Positions 8,186 through 15,977 of a stretch of DNA of 64,000 nucleotides are shown piece after piece. A program made the position numbers and the translations under genes. This stretch comes from JAAFHI01 sp039793685 (GTDB taxonomy: Bacteria; Acidobacteriota; Blastocatellia; Chloracidobacteriales; Chloracidobacteriaceae). Under the pieces are notes generated by a model, which saw only the letters and a program-made list of their open reading frames with translations, did not search any database and was not told the DNA's origin. The stretch lies in contig JBDRAL010000095.1 in assembly GCA_039793685.1 (NCBI GenBank), positions 62,001 through 126,000 of the forward strand, in the 5' to 3' direction. The number at the start of each line of letters is the position of its first letter. The stretch's first letter is position 1.

Positions 8186-9826
8186 TCAAATGCGGTCGCG
8201 TTTTGCGTTGTTACAATTTCGGCACAGCAATTGAAGATTGTTGAGGCTCGTGGCGCCGCCCCGGCTGAAGGGAATGATGTGGTCGAATTCGAGGTACTGA
8301 TCCGCGCCGCACTGAACGCACCGCCCCTGATCGCGCTGCCAGACGGCAACCTTGATGTCCTGCGGAATGTGGCGGCTTGCCTGCGCGGGCGCGACGAGCT
8401 GGCGTTTGTGCATGCGGGTCACGGTGGTGATGACCGCCTCGGCCATCCACGGGTCGCTTAAAAGATAGACTCCGCTGCCTTTGGTGACGGTCAGTTCAAG
8501 AAAAATCGCGCCGTTGCCGGGTTTGGCGAGCATCACGTTTTTGTACGCGATACCCCATCCGCCGCCGGGTGAGATGAAATGAATCTTTTTGCTCGTCGCC
8601 AGCAGATGACCATGAATGTCGGTGATTTTGGTCTTTGTGGTTTTACGATAGGCGCATGGAATGTCGAGATGACAGACTTCGTCCGAGTCGATGTGAAAGT
8701 GCGTCCGGACGCGTGGCAGTTCGCCCGCGCGGATGCGCGTCAGGGCGCGAAGGTATTCCAGCCGGTCCAGCAACGGTTTTGAAAGCGTGGTCGGAATCCG
8801 CAACTCCCGACTGGTTGCGTGAATCGCGTCGTATTCTTCCTGTGTAATTTCGTTGTCGGACGCCGCAAACGTCAGCATCTGCTCAAGATAGGCCACGGAT
8901 TCCTTTTGAATGAAGGCCAGCGCCTCCACCCGGTCAACCCGTCTGGCTTCAACGATGCGAAAAAGTTCTTCGAGATAGCGTCCGGTGGCGATTCCCTGCC
9001 CGGCCAGTCCGGTGAAGCGATGCCGGAAATCGAACAGAACGTTTTTCACCTCGACCCGACAGGCCCGGCAACGGCGGTCATCGTTGAGCGTCAGCCGATC
9101 CATGACGCCGATGGGCTTCGAGCATCGAGCGCAGACCGGTCCGGTCGGCGTTGGCGAAGGTGTCGGTTGCGGCGGCCCAAAACCGGGAAATGAAAGCGGT
9201 TGACGTTCCGGTCGGGCCGGTTGGCGGGAAATTGGTTGCGGCGGGGGTGTTGGCGGCGCGGCTTGGGGCGTCACCGGTTGGCCGCCGTGACGGGCGACGA
9301 CTCCACGGAGTCCGTCGGCGTACCCTTCACCGACCGCCTGAAAACGCCATTCGCTGTTGCGGCGGTAAAGTCGTCCCATCTCGACGCAGCGTGATTGCGA
9401 GAAGCCTTCGGCAACCGGGTAGTTCGTCAGTACTCGCCCGCCCGGAAACTCCAGAAGCCGGATTGATGCTGAACGGACGTTCTGAAACGTTTTATCGGGG
9501 GCTGATCCTTCCCGGACAGAAAGAATGAAGAGAAGTTCGAGGACGTCGGCGCGCAGGCGCGTCAAATCGACGATGAAGGTCGTCTCGCCGGGGTGCGGCA
9601 ACGGCTGGGAGAGCACCACCGCGCCGTCGCCGGAGCGCAGGTTGTTGTAAAAGACGATGTCCCGGTCGGACGAAATCCGGTTTCGTTCGTTGAGCAGAAA
9701 AACTGAAGTATCCAGAACAAGGTTGGGGTCGTTCACCTGCCACGAAATTTCAACCTGAATGTTTTTGACGGTCGGGGCTTCCTTCGACAAGCCGAACCGC
9801 GCCCCTTTGGTTAAAACCGCGCCCAT
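8186..9826 (-). CDS. TerD - zinc ribbon - TerB-like - PH/GRAM-like - HNH nuclease fusion
   Basis: A 546-residue multidomain protein. Residues 1-180 are a TerD-type domain (LTKGARFGLSKEAP, VEISW, then NNLRSGDGAV and TTFIVDLTRL). A proline-rich linker (185-230) follows, then a zinc ribbon with Cys232, Cys235, Cys253 and Cys256. Residues 265-365 are helical with an acidic turn ASDNEITQEEYDAI resembling TerB. Residues 375-465 look like a small PH/GRAM-type beta domain. The C-terminus (485-546) is an HNH nuclease with CxxC at 503/506, DH at 515-516 and CxxC at 535/538. Ter proteins are linked to metal stress and phage defence; the nuclease end suggests DNA damage or defence. AAGGAGG precedes the ATG by 7 bases. 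No other ter genes are adjacent. Boundaries of the TerB and PH parts are inference. Confidence 0.8.
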   Translation of the reverse strand: MGAVLTKGARFGLSKEAPTVKNIQVEISWQVNDPNLVLDTSVFLLNERNRISSDRDIVFYNNLRSGDGAVVLSQPLPHPGETTFIVDLTRLRADVLELLFILSVREGSAPDKTFQNVRSASIRLLEFPGGRVLTNYPVAEGFSQSRCVEMGRLYRRNSEWRFQAVGEGYADGLRGVVARHGGQPVTPQAAPPTPPPQPISRQPARPERQPLSFPGFGPPQPTPSPTPTGPVCARCSKPIGVMDRLTLNDDRRCRACRVEVKNVLFDFRHRFTGLAGQGIATGRYLEELFRIVEARRVDRVEALAFIQKESVAYLEQMLTFAASDNEITQEEYDAIHATSRELRIPTTLSKPLLDRLEYLRALTRIRAGELPRVRTHFHIDSDEVCHLDIPCAYRKTTKTKITDIHGHLLATSKKIHFISPGGGWGIAYKNVMLAKPGNGAIFLELTVTKGSGVYLLSDPWMAEAVITTVTRMHKRQLVAPAQASRHIPQDIKVAVWQRDQGRCVQCGADQYLEFDHIIPFSRGGATSLNNLQLLCRNCNNAKRDRI

Positions 9827-10008
9827 CGCTTACCCCTCCTTGCCCGCGCATCCCATAAAAACGGCGAAAGTTTCCCCGCGAGAACGGCGCCCCTTTACAA
9901 GCATCATTCTCGGTTCGGAGCATTTTTACTGGTGGGTGACAGGATACTCCATTCGGAGTTGGCGGCAAACAATCGGATGAAGCACCCGAGCCGCGTCAGC
10001 GGTGAGGT

Positions 10009-10698
10009 TCAGCGGGCGGAAATCAGGACGAACTCGGTCTGGGCGATGCGGCGGGGACGATGCAGGCCGCGCAGCAGAATCCGTTCGAAACCGGCGGCCT
10101 GCAATCCTTCGATGAGTTCGTCGCGGGTGGGAAAAACCTGATCTTCGAGGTCGGGCGAGGCGTCGATGACGCGCGCGCGCAGGCGGCGGGCCTTGGTGTA
10201 CCGGTTGCGCCAGCGCGGATTGCCGATGAAGGTTTCGACGATCAATCCAATCGAACCGCCGGGGACGACCGCCGTCCGCGCCCAGGCGAACAGTTCGTCG
10301 AAGTCGAGGCAGCCGACGGCGGCCCCGCAGAGCAGCGCGTCGAAGGCGCAGGATTTCGGATCGGGAAGATTGGGAAGTTTGAGGGCGTCCCAGTGGACCT
10401 CGTCGTAGCGGCTGAGGCGGTGGCCGACGGCCTGCGCGGCTTCCTGTTCCTGCCGACTCGTGGCGAGGTGATGGTAGTAAACGGCCTGGGCGTGCTGGAG
10501 GACGGCTTCAATGCACGCGCCGTCGGTGTCGGCGACGACGCCGACACGTCCGTCGCGGGGCGGCGATACCGCGTCGATGGCCTCGATGGCGGTCGCGACG
10601 GCGCGGTTTCCCGTCGCTCGTTCGAGTCGCAGGGCGAGCGGCGAACGGCGCGGCGCGGGGGCAGGTTTGGTGGATTCGACGACGGCGGGCGATTCCAT
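10009..10698 (-). CDS. Methyltransferase-like protein (degenerate motif I)
   Basis: A 229-residue protein with the outline of a class I SAM-dependent methyltransferase. VGVVADTDGACIEAVLQ sits where motif I should be but lacks the Gly-x-Gly pattern. FDALLCGAAVG matches motif IV, AVVPGGSIGLIVETF motif V/VI, and a final FVLISAR strand closes the sheet. The ATG at 10698 shares one base with the stop of the PilT-like gene, so translation is probably coupled. The weak motif I means catalytic activity is uncertain. A link to pilus function is suggested only by position. Confidence 0.55.
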   Translation of the reverse strand: MESPAVVESTKPAPAPRRSPLALRLERATGNRAVATAIEAIDAVSPPRDGRVGVVADTDGACIEAVLQHAQAVYYHHLATSRQEQEAAQAVGHRLSRYDEVHWDALKLPNLPDPKSCAFDALLCGAAVGCLDFDELFAWARTAVVPGGSIGLIVETFIGNPRWRNRYTKARRLRARVIDASPDLEDQVFPTRDELIEGLQAAGFERILLRGLHRPRRIAQTEFVLISAR

Positions 10699-12038
10699 CA
10701 ACGTTCCAGCATGTCGAGCATCGGGTTGTCGTCACGCGGCGCGGTCGGTCGGCCTTCAACCGGGTTGCGGTAGTTGCCGGTCGGCGTCCGGGGCGCTTCG
10801 CCGGGCGCGGGGCGTCCGAGGTCGCTCAGTTGCAGCATGAGGTTGCCGGGGTTCGTCGCGTAGGAGATGCCGTCTTCCCTGGTGATGAGGCCCTGCCGGA
10901 TGAGTTTTTCGAGTACCGAGTCGAAGTGCTGCATTCCTTCGATTTCGCCGTCCTTCATCGCGTCCACGAGGGTTTTACCCGCCGTTTCACCCTTTTCGAT
11001 GTAGTCGCGCGTCCGCATGGTCGAGCGCAGGATTTCGATGGCGGCGACGCGGCCGCGCTGGTCGGCGCGCGGAATCAGGCGCTGCGAGACGATGAAGCGG
11101 AACGACTGCGCGAGGCGCGTCCGGACGATGTGTTCCTCGCTTTTCGGAAAAACCCCGATGATGCGGTCCACGGTCTTGGCGGCGTCGATGGTGTGGAGCG
11201 TCGAAAGGACGAGGTGGCCCGTTTCGGCGGCTTCCATCGCGGTTTCGACGGTTTCCCGGTCGCGCATTTCCCCGACCAGAATGACTTTCGGAGCCTGCCG
11301 CAGCGCGGCGCGCAGGGCGAGGGCGAAGTCGGGCGTATCGCTGTGGAGTTCGCGCTGGTGGATGGTCGAATTCTTGTGCGGATGGATGAACTCGATCGGG
11401 TCCTCGATGGTGACGATGTGGTAGTACTTCGTCTCGTTGATCAGGTTGATGATTGCCGCGAGCGTCGAGGATTTTCCGCTCCCGGTCGGTCCGGTCACGA
11501 GAACGATGCCGTTCTTGAGGTCGGCAATCTGCTTGAGCTGGGCCGGCAGCATCAGATCGTCGATGGTCGGAATGCGATTCGGGATGACCCGCATCACGAT
11601 GGCTTCCGTGCCGCGCTGCTTGAAGATGTTCACACGGAATCGCGAATGCCCCGGTACGCTGTAGGAAAGATCCGCCGATCCCAGCTTTTCGAGTTTCTCG
11701 ATGTTGGTCTTGTTATTCGCGAGCAGCACCTGCGCGATGGCCTGCGTATGCGCCGGAGTCAACTGCTCCAGCCCCTGAATCTTGACCGCGCGCAACTGGC
11801 CGACGAGTTCGACCTGCGGGGGGCGTCCGGGGGAGAAAATCAGATCGCTGACTTTGTCTGAAACCGAGAGCATCATTTGCAGAACCTGATTGAAGGTCTG
11901 CTGGAAGTTCGCGTTCGGGTTTGGATTGAGATTGGCGCTCACACTGCCCCCCTGGAAGTCGCCGTCCATCGGAGAGAGGACGGAAGGATTTTTCGCCGAG
12001 AAAATGGAGTGAAGCGCGATGTTAGCGGTTCGATTCAT
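10698..12038 (-). CDS. PilT-like type IV pilus retraction ATPase (first of two)
   Basis: About 446 residues. After a non-conserved N-terminus (to about residue 50) the PilT/PilU pattern appears: Walker A GPTGSGKSS, the IVTIEDPIEF Asp box, ALRQAPKVILVGEMRD Walker B, the His box AAETGHLVLSTLHT, and the C-terminal FDSVLEKLI...GLI segment. PilT hexamers drive pilus retraction at the inner membrane. The N-terminal segment lacks the usual SDLHL signature (here DKVSDLIFSPGRPP), unlike the copy at 41.6 kb, so it may be a PilU-like or specialised paralogue. The start is unsure: a TTG at 12047, the ATG at 12038 and an internal ATG are all possible. Confidence 0.9.
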   Translation of the reverse strand: MNRTANIALHSIFSAKNPSVLSPMDGDFQGGSVSANLNPNPNANFQQTFNQVLQMMLSVSDKVSDLIFSPGRPPQVELVGQLRAVKIQGLEQLTPAHTQAIAQVLLANNKTNIEKLEKLGSADLSYSVPGHSRFRVNIFKQRGTEAIVMRVIPNRIPTIDDLMLPAQLKQIADLKNGIVLVTGPTGSGKSSTLAAIINLINETKYYHIVTIEDPIEFIHPHKNSTIHQRELHSDTPDFALALRAALRQAPKVILVGEMRDRETVETAMEAAETGHLVLSTLHTIDAAKTVDRIIGVFPKSEEHIVRTRLAQSFRFIVSQRLIPRADQRGRVAAIEILRSTMRTRDYIEKGETAGKTLVDAMKDGEIEGMQHFDSVLEKLIRQGLITREDGISYATNPGNLMLQLSDLGRPAPGEAPRTPTGNYRNPVEGRPTAPRDDNPMLDMLER

Positions 12039-12062
12039 CGCCCGCAACCGCCGGGCTTTGAA

Positions 12063-12449
12063 TTACAACCCGGCAAGTTGAACGGTCAGCGTGCCTTCGT
12101 CGCCGAGGACATGAATTTCGGCGCAGCGGCCGTCGGTTTCATTCTCGAAAAGTTCGACATCCTCGACCATTCCGGTTTCCGTTTCGGGCGGCGCGAAATG
12201 CCGAAGCCCCTCCGCGTCGTCGTCGTGAAGCTGCCGGATGTCGGCCACGAGTTCTTCGATAAACTCCGGCGCTTCCTGAAATTCGCCGACGGCTTCCTCA
12301 TCCTGGACGAGCGCCATCGCGCCGTCCGCGTCGATGCTCCACAGAAACGGAATGTCGAGCAGAAAATGAATATGTCCGGGGCGGCGCAGTACGCCAAGAA
12401 TCCGGCAGCCGAGAACGTGCTTAATGACGTGTTCCTGGTGTTTGGTCAT
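12063..12449 (-). CDS. Small acidic protein of unknown function
   Basis: A 128-residue acidic protein (many Glu/Asp, for example EFQEAPEFIEELVADI). It begins MTKHQEHVIKHVLGCRILGV, which looks like a strand followed by HIHFLLDIPFLWSIDADGAM. No family was recognised. It lies 25 bases upstream of the pilT-like gene on the same strand, so it may be the first gene of that operon. Its start codon directly abuts a GTGTCGG-type repeat arm, and no Shine-Dalgarno sequence is visible. It is judged real because it is in line with the operon and has few rare codons. Confidence 0.5.
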   Translation of the reverse strand: MTKHQEHVIKHVLGCRILGVLRRPGHIHFLLDIPFLWSIDADGAMALVQDEEAVGEFQEAPEFIEELVADIRQLHDDDAEGLRHFAPPETETGMVEDVELFENETDGRCAEIHVLGDEGTLTVQLAGL

Positions 12450-12454
12450 GGGAA

Positions 12455-12808
12455 GGTGTCGGGTATCGGGTGTCGGGTTTCAGGTTCAAACCCGAATGAC
12501 AGGCAGAAAAAATTGGTTAGAGCGGTTTTCGTTTGCTTGCGACCAATTGAAGTTGATAGCCCACGGCCGGACCTTAGGGAGGCCGTGGGAAAAGAATGAT
12601 GCGCGGAACCACATTTTTTTCCCATACCCTCGCCCGAGCGCTCCGGGTATGGGCTATCTTCTTAGGTCGCACCCATTTGAAAACTGCTCTATTGAAGAAA
12701 CCACAGGGTCTCGTGAGGGCAGTTCATAAATTGTCTTTACCTGAAACCCGACACGGGACACCAGACACCTTTTCAGAACCTGAAACCCGATACCCGACAC
12801 CCGACACC
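12455..12808. repeat. Inverted pair of GTGTCGG heptad repeat arms enclosing MITE copy B
   Basis: Left arm 12455-12485 (GGTGTCGGGTATCGG...). Right arm 12740-12808, which is the reverse complement type in two blocks. The period is 7 bases with positions 2-3 and 5-7 variable. The right arm lies inside the 3' end of the glycosylase frame. Confidence 0.85.
12520..12689. mobile_element. MITE-like element, copy B (170 bp)
   Basis: Ends GAGCGGTTTTC...GCGACC (12520-12544) and, inverted, GGTCGC...GAAAACTGCTC (12665-12689). Inside are two further hairpins, CCCACGGCC/GGCCGTGGG and CCCATACCC/GGGTATGGG, enclosed by TAGCCCA/TGGGCTA. The outer 11 bases match copy A at 8080-8157 apart from one base. Non-coding. 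Confidence 0.6.
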
Positions 12809-13425
12809 TTCCCCCGACTGACGGCCCGTTCGCCGGGAACGAAAAACCGCCACGGCAGGTCGGCGTCCTTCGTGATGCCGATGCGGGGCGAGGTCGCGAT
12901 TTCTTCAACCGGTCGGTCGGGGGCGAAAACCCGAATCCGTTGGCCGAGGTGGCCGTTGTCGTCGGAAAGGTCGATGGCGAGGGCGCGGCAGAGCTTGCCG
13001 GGGCCGCGCGCGAGTTCGTGGTCGGGTTGGGGACGTCCGATGCGTTCGCGCATGATTTCAAGGCCGGTCGTCGGGCGGATGGCCCGAATGAGTACCGCGC
13101 CGGGACCGGCCGCGTCCGACGTGAAGTTCAGGCAGTAGTACATCCCGTAAATCAGATAGACGTAAATCCGTCCGTGCGTCTCGCGCATGAGCGCGCCCCG
13201 GTTCGGGCGATGCGCGTGCGAGGCCCCGTCCCCGGCGTAGGCTTCCGTCTCCACAATGACCCCGCCCACGCCGTCGCACAGCAGCGTACAGCCGATGAGA
13301 TCGCGGGCGACGGTGAGGGTGTCCCGGAAGAAAAAGGTGTCGGGTATTGGGTGTCGGGTTTCAGGTTCGGAAGAAAAGGTGTCCGGTATCGGGTGTCGGG
13401 TTTCAGGTTCAAGCCGGGAAGTCAT
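12724..13425 (-). CDS. DNA-3-methyladenine glycosylase (AAG/MPG family) with repeat-encoded ends
   Basis: Excises alkylated bases in base-excision repair. The core (about residues 30-205) is typical of the AAG family: DTLTVARDLIGC, the catalytic Glu in VETEAYAG, SHAHRPNRG, YGMYYCLNF, GAVLIRAIRP, RGPGKLCRAL and IGITK. What is odd are the ends. Residues before the core (PETRHPIPDTF twice) and the last 25 or so (KVSGVGYRVSG...) are translations of heptad repeat arms. No in-frame start exists between the left arm and the core, so the ATG at 13425 must be used if the gene is expressed. The chromosomal core looks intact, so activity is likely kept with disordered extensions. Confidence 0.85.
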   Translation of the reverse strand: MTSRLEPETRHPIPDTFSSEPETRHPIPDTFFFRDTLTVARDLIGCTLLCDGVGGVIVETEAYAGDGASHAHRPNRGALMRETHGRIYVYLIYGMYYCLNFTSDAAGPGAVLIRAIRPTTGLEIMRERIGRPQPDHELARGPGKLCRALAIDLSDDNGHLGQRIRVFAPDRPVEEIATSPRIGITKDADLPWRFFVPGERAVSRGKVSGVGYRVSGSEKVSGVPCRVSGKDNL

Positions 13426-13556
13426 AAAGAATCGCAAGAAAAACGTTGACGGAAAAGGTTTTTACTCGAACGATTTATCCGACACCCGACACCCGACACC
13501 CGACACCCGACACCCGACACCCGACACCCGACACCCGACACCCGACACCCGACACC
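13336..13556. repeat. Inverted heptad repeat pair including a pure (GACACCC)10 tract
   Basis: Left arms 13336-13366 and 13378-13408 (GTGTCGG type) code for the glycosylase N-terminus. The right arm at 13481-13556 is ten perfect GACACCC units plus a partial one, the most regular heptad tract in the window. It ends 3 bases before the stop codon of the DUF1015 gene. Confidence 0.9.
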
Positions 13557-13558
13557 TT

Positions 13559-14785
13559 TTACAGTTTGTGCATCGCCAGACCCGACCGGAGCTTCGGTTC
13601 GAACCAGGTGGATTTGGGCGGCATGATTTCGTTCGCGTCGGCGACGTTCATCAGGTCGTCGAGCGAGGTCGGATACATCGAGAAGGCCACCGCCGCCTTG
13701 CCGGAGTTGACGAGCATTTCAAGTTCGGACGTGCCGCGAATGCCGCCGACGAAATCGACGCGCTTGTCGGTCCGGATGTCGGCGATGCCGAACAGCGGTT
13801 CGAGAACGCGCTCCTGAAGAATGCTCACGTCGAGCGAGCCGATGGGGTCGGCGGGATTGACCGAATCGGCGGGTACGGTCAGGCCGTACCACTGGCCGCC
13901 GAGATACATCGCGATTTCGCCCTTGTTCGCGGGCGACGGCGCGGCGTTTTCGGTCACCGTAAAGCGTTCACCCAGCGCGGCGAGCAGCGCTTCGGGCGTG
14001 TGACCGTTGAGGTCCTTCACGATCCGGTTGTAGGGCAGAATCCGCAACTGGTCGGCGGGAAACACGACGGCGAGGAAGAAGTTGTAATCCTCGTGACCGG
14101 TGTGGTTCGGGTTCTGTTCGGCGAGCGCGGCGCGGGCGCGGCTGGCGCTGGCCGAGCGGTGATGGCCGTCCGCGACATAGAGCAGCGGCACTTCGACGAA
14201 GGCCGAGCTGACCGCGTCGGCGTCGTCGATGCGCCAGACCGTGTGACGAATGCCGTCGGGCGCGGTGAAATCGTAGAGCGGTTCACCCGCGCAGGCTTCC
14301 GCGACGAGCTGGTCGATGCGCGGCGTGCCGCGATAGGCGAGAAACACCGGCTCGGTCTGCATGGCGAGCGTCACGACGTGGCGCGTACGGTCGTCTTCCT
14401 TGTCCTTGCGGGTGCGCTCGTGCTTGCGGATGGTGTCGTCGTCGTATTCATCCACCGCGCACACACCGAGTACGCCCGTCTGCGCGTGGTCGCCCATGAT
14501 CTGACGATAGGCGAACAGCCCCGGAAAAGCGTCGGTTTCGAACGGAACTTCCGCGATGAGCTTGTCGAGGTTGAGGCGGGCGGTTTCGTAGACGATGTCG
14601 TCGTAAAGGTTCGTCCCTGCCGGAAGGTCGATTTCCGGGCGCGTGACGTGGAGCAGGCTGATCGGATTGCCCTCGGCGAGCGCGGCGGCTTCCTCGGAGT
14701 TGATGACGTCGTAGGGAACGCAGGCAACCTGCGCGACCCGTTCGGCGGGGGGCCGAACAGCGTGAAAAGAGCGGAACGTAACCAC
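13559..14785 (-). CDS. DUF1015 family protein
   Basis: A 408-residue member of the DUF1015 family (COG4198), widespread but without a settled role; some relatives have been proposed to be kinases of small molecules such as serine. Family landmarks are visible: FRSFHAVRP near the start, VACVPYDVINSEEAA, NPISLLHVTRPE, the charged RKHERT-KDKEDDRTRH stretch, LLYVADGHHRSASA, and a C-terminal domain ending in PPKSTWFEPKLRSGL. The GTG at 14785 is preferred because AGGAG lies 9 bases upstream and the upstream in-frame extension is not family-like. The stop is followed immediately by the (GACACCC)10 tract. Confidence 0.85.
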   Translation of the reverse strand: MVTFRSFHAVRPPAERVAQVACVPYDVINSEEAAALAEGNPISLLHVTRPEIDLPAGTNLYDDIVYETARLNLDKLIAEVPFETDAFPGLFAYRQIMGDHAQTGVLGVCAVDEYDDDTIRKHERTRKDKEDDRTRHVVTLAMQTEPVFLAYRGTPRIDQLVAEACAGEPLYDFTAPDGIRHTVWRIDDADAVSSAFVEVPLLYVADGHHRSASASRARAALAEQNPNHTGHEDYNFFLAVVFPADQLRILPYNRIVKDLNGHTPEALLAALGERFTVTENAAPSPANKGEIAMYLGGQWYGLTVPADSVNPADPIGSLDVSILQERVLEPLFGIADIRTDKRVDFVGGIRGTSELEMLVNSGKAAVAFSMYPTSLDDLMNVADANEIMPPKSTWFEPKLRSGLAMHKL

Positions 14786-14867
14786 GGGATGAGTTCTCCT
14801 GAATGATGAAGTGGACGAAATAAAAGAATCGAATCGGGGTAATGCGTGGAATCCGTGGCTCAAAAAC

Positions 14868-15380
14868 CTATTGGTAAATGCTTCCCGGCGGTGGCGGCGG
14901 AGCGGTCGGATAGACGGGCGAACCACCGTTGAAAAGCTGCTTTACCGATTCACGCAACAGCACGATGAAGGTGAAGATCGCGAGAATGAGTCCGAGCGGC
15001 GAACTGAAAACGCAGTTGAGTGCCGCAACGACAAGGCAGAACGTATGTTTCTGTCGTCGGGCAATCAGGCGTCCGGCGTAAATGGTCGCCGCTCCGACGG
15101 ACCATCCGAACAGAATGATGACCGAGGCGATGATGACGAAAAACCAACCGATATCAAACGGCGCTCCGCCTCTTCCTGGTCCCGATGGCGGATCAAGGAC
15201 AATTTTCAGCCCGATGACCAGATGAATGATGGGGATACAGGAAAACACCATCGTGACCGCGCCGGAAACATAGTGGCCGATCGTGAGTTTTCTGAGATGT
15301 TCGATGTCTCTGTCCAGTTCCGGTGTTGGCGGGACAAAGTAACTCGGCTGAAAGTTTGACTGGTAAGGCTCCTGATACAT
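14868..15380 (-). CDS. Small membrane protein, tandem paralogue
   Basis: A 170-residue membrane protein with a Pro/Gln-rich N-terminus (MYQEPYQSNFQPSYF), a short amphipathic DIEHLRKLTIGHYVSG segment, and about four hydrophobic segments between residues 35 and 150. It ends in LLRESVKQLFNGG and a proline-rich tail YPTAPPPPPG. It is 38 bases downstream of a paralogue with the same plan; the two share the start MYQEP, HLRKLTIGHY/QLKMLSIGHY, TIYAGR and the C-terminal tail. No function is known. The start at MYQEP is supported by alignment to the paralogue. Confidence 0.8.
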   Translation of the reverse strand: MYQEPYQSNFQPSYFVPPTPELDRDIEHLRKLTIGHYVSGAVTMVFSCIPIIHLVIGLKIVLDPPSGPGRGGAPFDIGWFFVIIASVIILFGWSVGAATIYAGRLIARRQKHTFCLVVAALNCVFSSPLGLILAIFTFIVLLRESVKQLFNGGSPVYPTAPPPPPGSIYQ

Positions 15381-15418
15381 TCCAATTCCCTGCGGCCGGT
15401 TGAAAATGTCGGCCACGT

Positions 15419-15943
15419 TCAGCGATAGATGTTTCCCGGCGGAGGCGGCGCGGTCGGATAGACGGGCGGCCCGCCGTTGAAAAGCTGCTTGACCGATTCG
15501 CGCAACAACACGATGAAGGTGAACACGCCCAGAATCGTCCCGAGCGGCATAAACATCATGCAGTTGAAGCCCGCCATGATCAGGCAGAACGTGTATTTTT
15601 GAAGTTTCGCAATCTGTCGCCCGGCGTAGATCGTTCCGAATGCCAGCGCCCAGAGGATGAGGCTGAACACCGCGCCGAAGATGACAAAAAACCATCCGAA
15701 AGCCGCGGGCGGCGGCGGGTCGCCCGGACGACCTTGCGGCGGCGAGACGATGAACGCCGCGCCCACCAGGACGTAAATCAGTGGGAACAGCCCGAACAGC
15801 GCGGTCAGCCCACCCAGAATGTAGTGACCGATGGACAGCATTTTGAGCTGTTCCAGGTCTTTATTGGCGTTGAACGGCGCGGGCGGCGCCCCAAAGGGCT
15901 GATACGGCGGCTGGTACTGTTGCTGAGAAGGTTCTTGATACAT
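15419..15943 (-). CDS. Small membrane protein, tandem paralogue
   Basis: A 174-residue protein with the same architecture as the gene just downstream: Gln/Pro-rich cytoplasmic head (MYQEPSQQQYQPPYQPF), KMLSIGHYILGGL, four predicted membrane segments, FTFIVLLRESVKQLFNGG and a Pro-rich tail. AGGAGG stands before the ATG. Proteins of this outline are common next to unrelated genes in Acidobacteriota and Myxococcota; no role is assigned. The pair is a local duplication whose C-terminal third is the best conserved part. Confidence 0.82.
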   Translation of the reverse strand: MYQEPSQQQYQPPYQPFGAPPAPFNANKDLEQLKMLSIGHYILGGLTALFGLFPLIYVLVGAAFIVSPPQGRPGDPPPPAAFGWFFVIFGAVFSLILWALAFGTIYAGRQIAKLQKYTFCLIMAGFNCMMFMPLGTILGVFTFIVLLRESVKQLFNGGPPVYPTAPPPPGNIYR

Positions 15944-15977
15944 CCCCGGTCCTCCTGGACGTGTTGCTGAAATCGGT

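Noticed and set aside
13481..13556. Possible CRISPR array
   Set aside because: Units are 7 bases and contiguous with no spacers, and there are no cas genes in the window.
13446..13817. Frame reading TRHPTPD repeats on the plus strand
   Set aside because: It is a translation of the GACACCC array, which is open in all frames, followed by antisense of the DUF1015 gene. There is no ribosome site.
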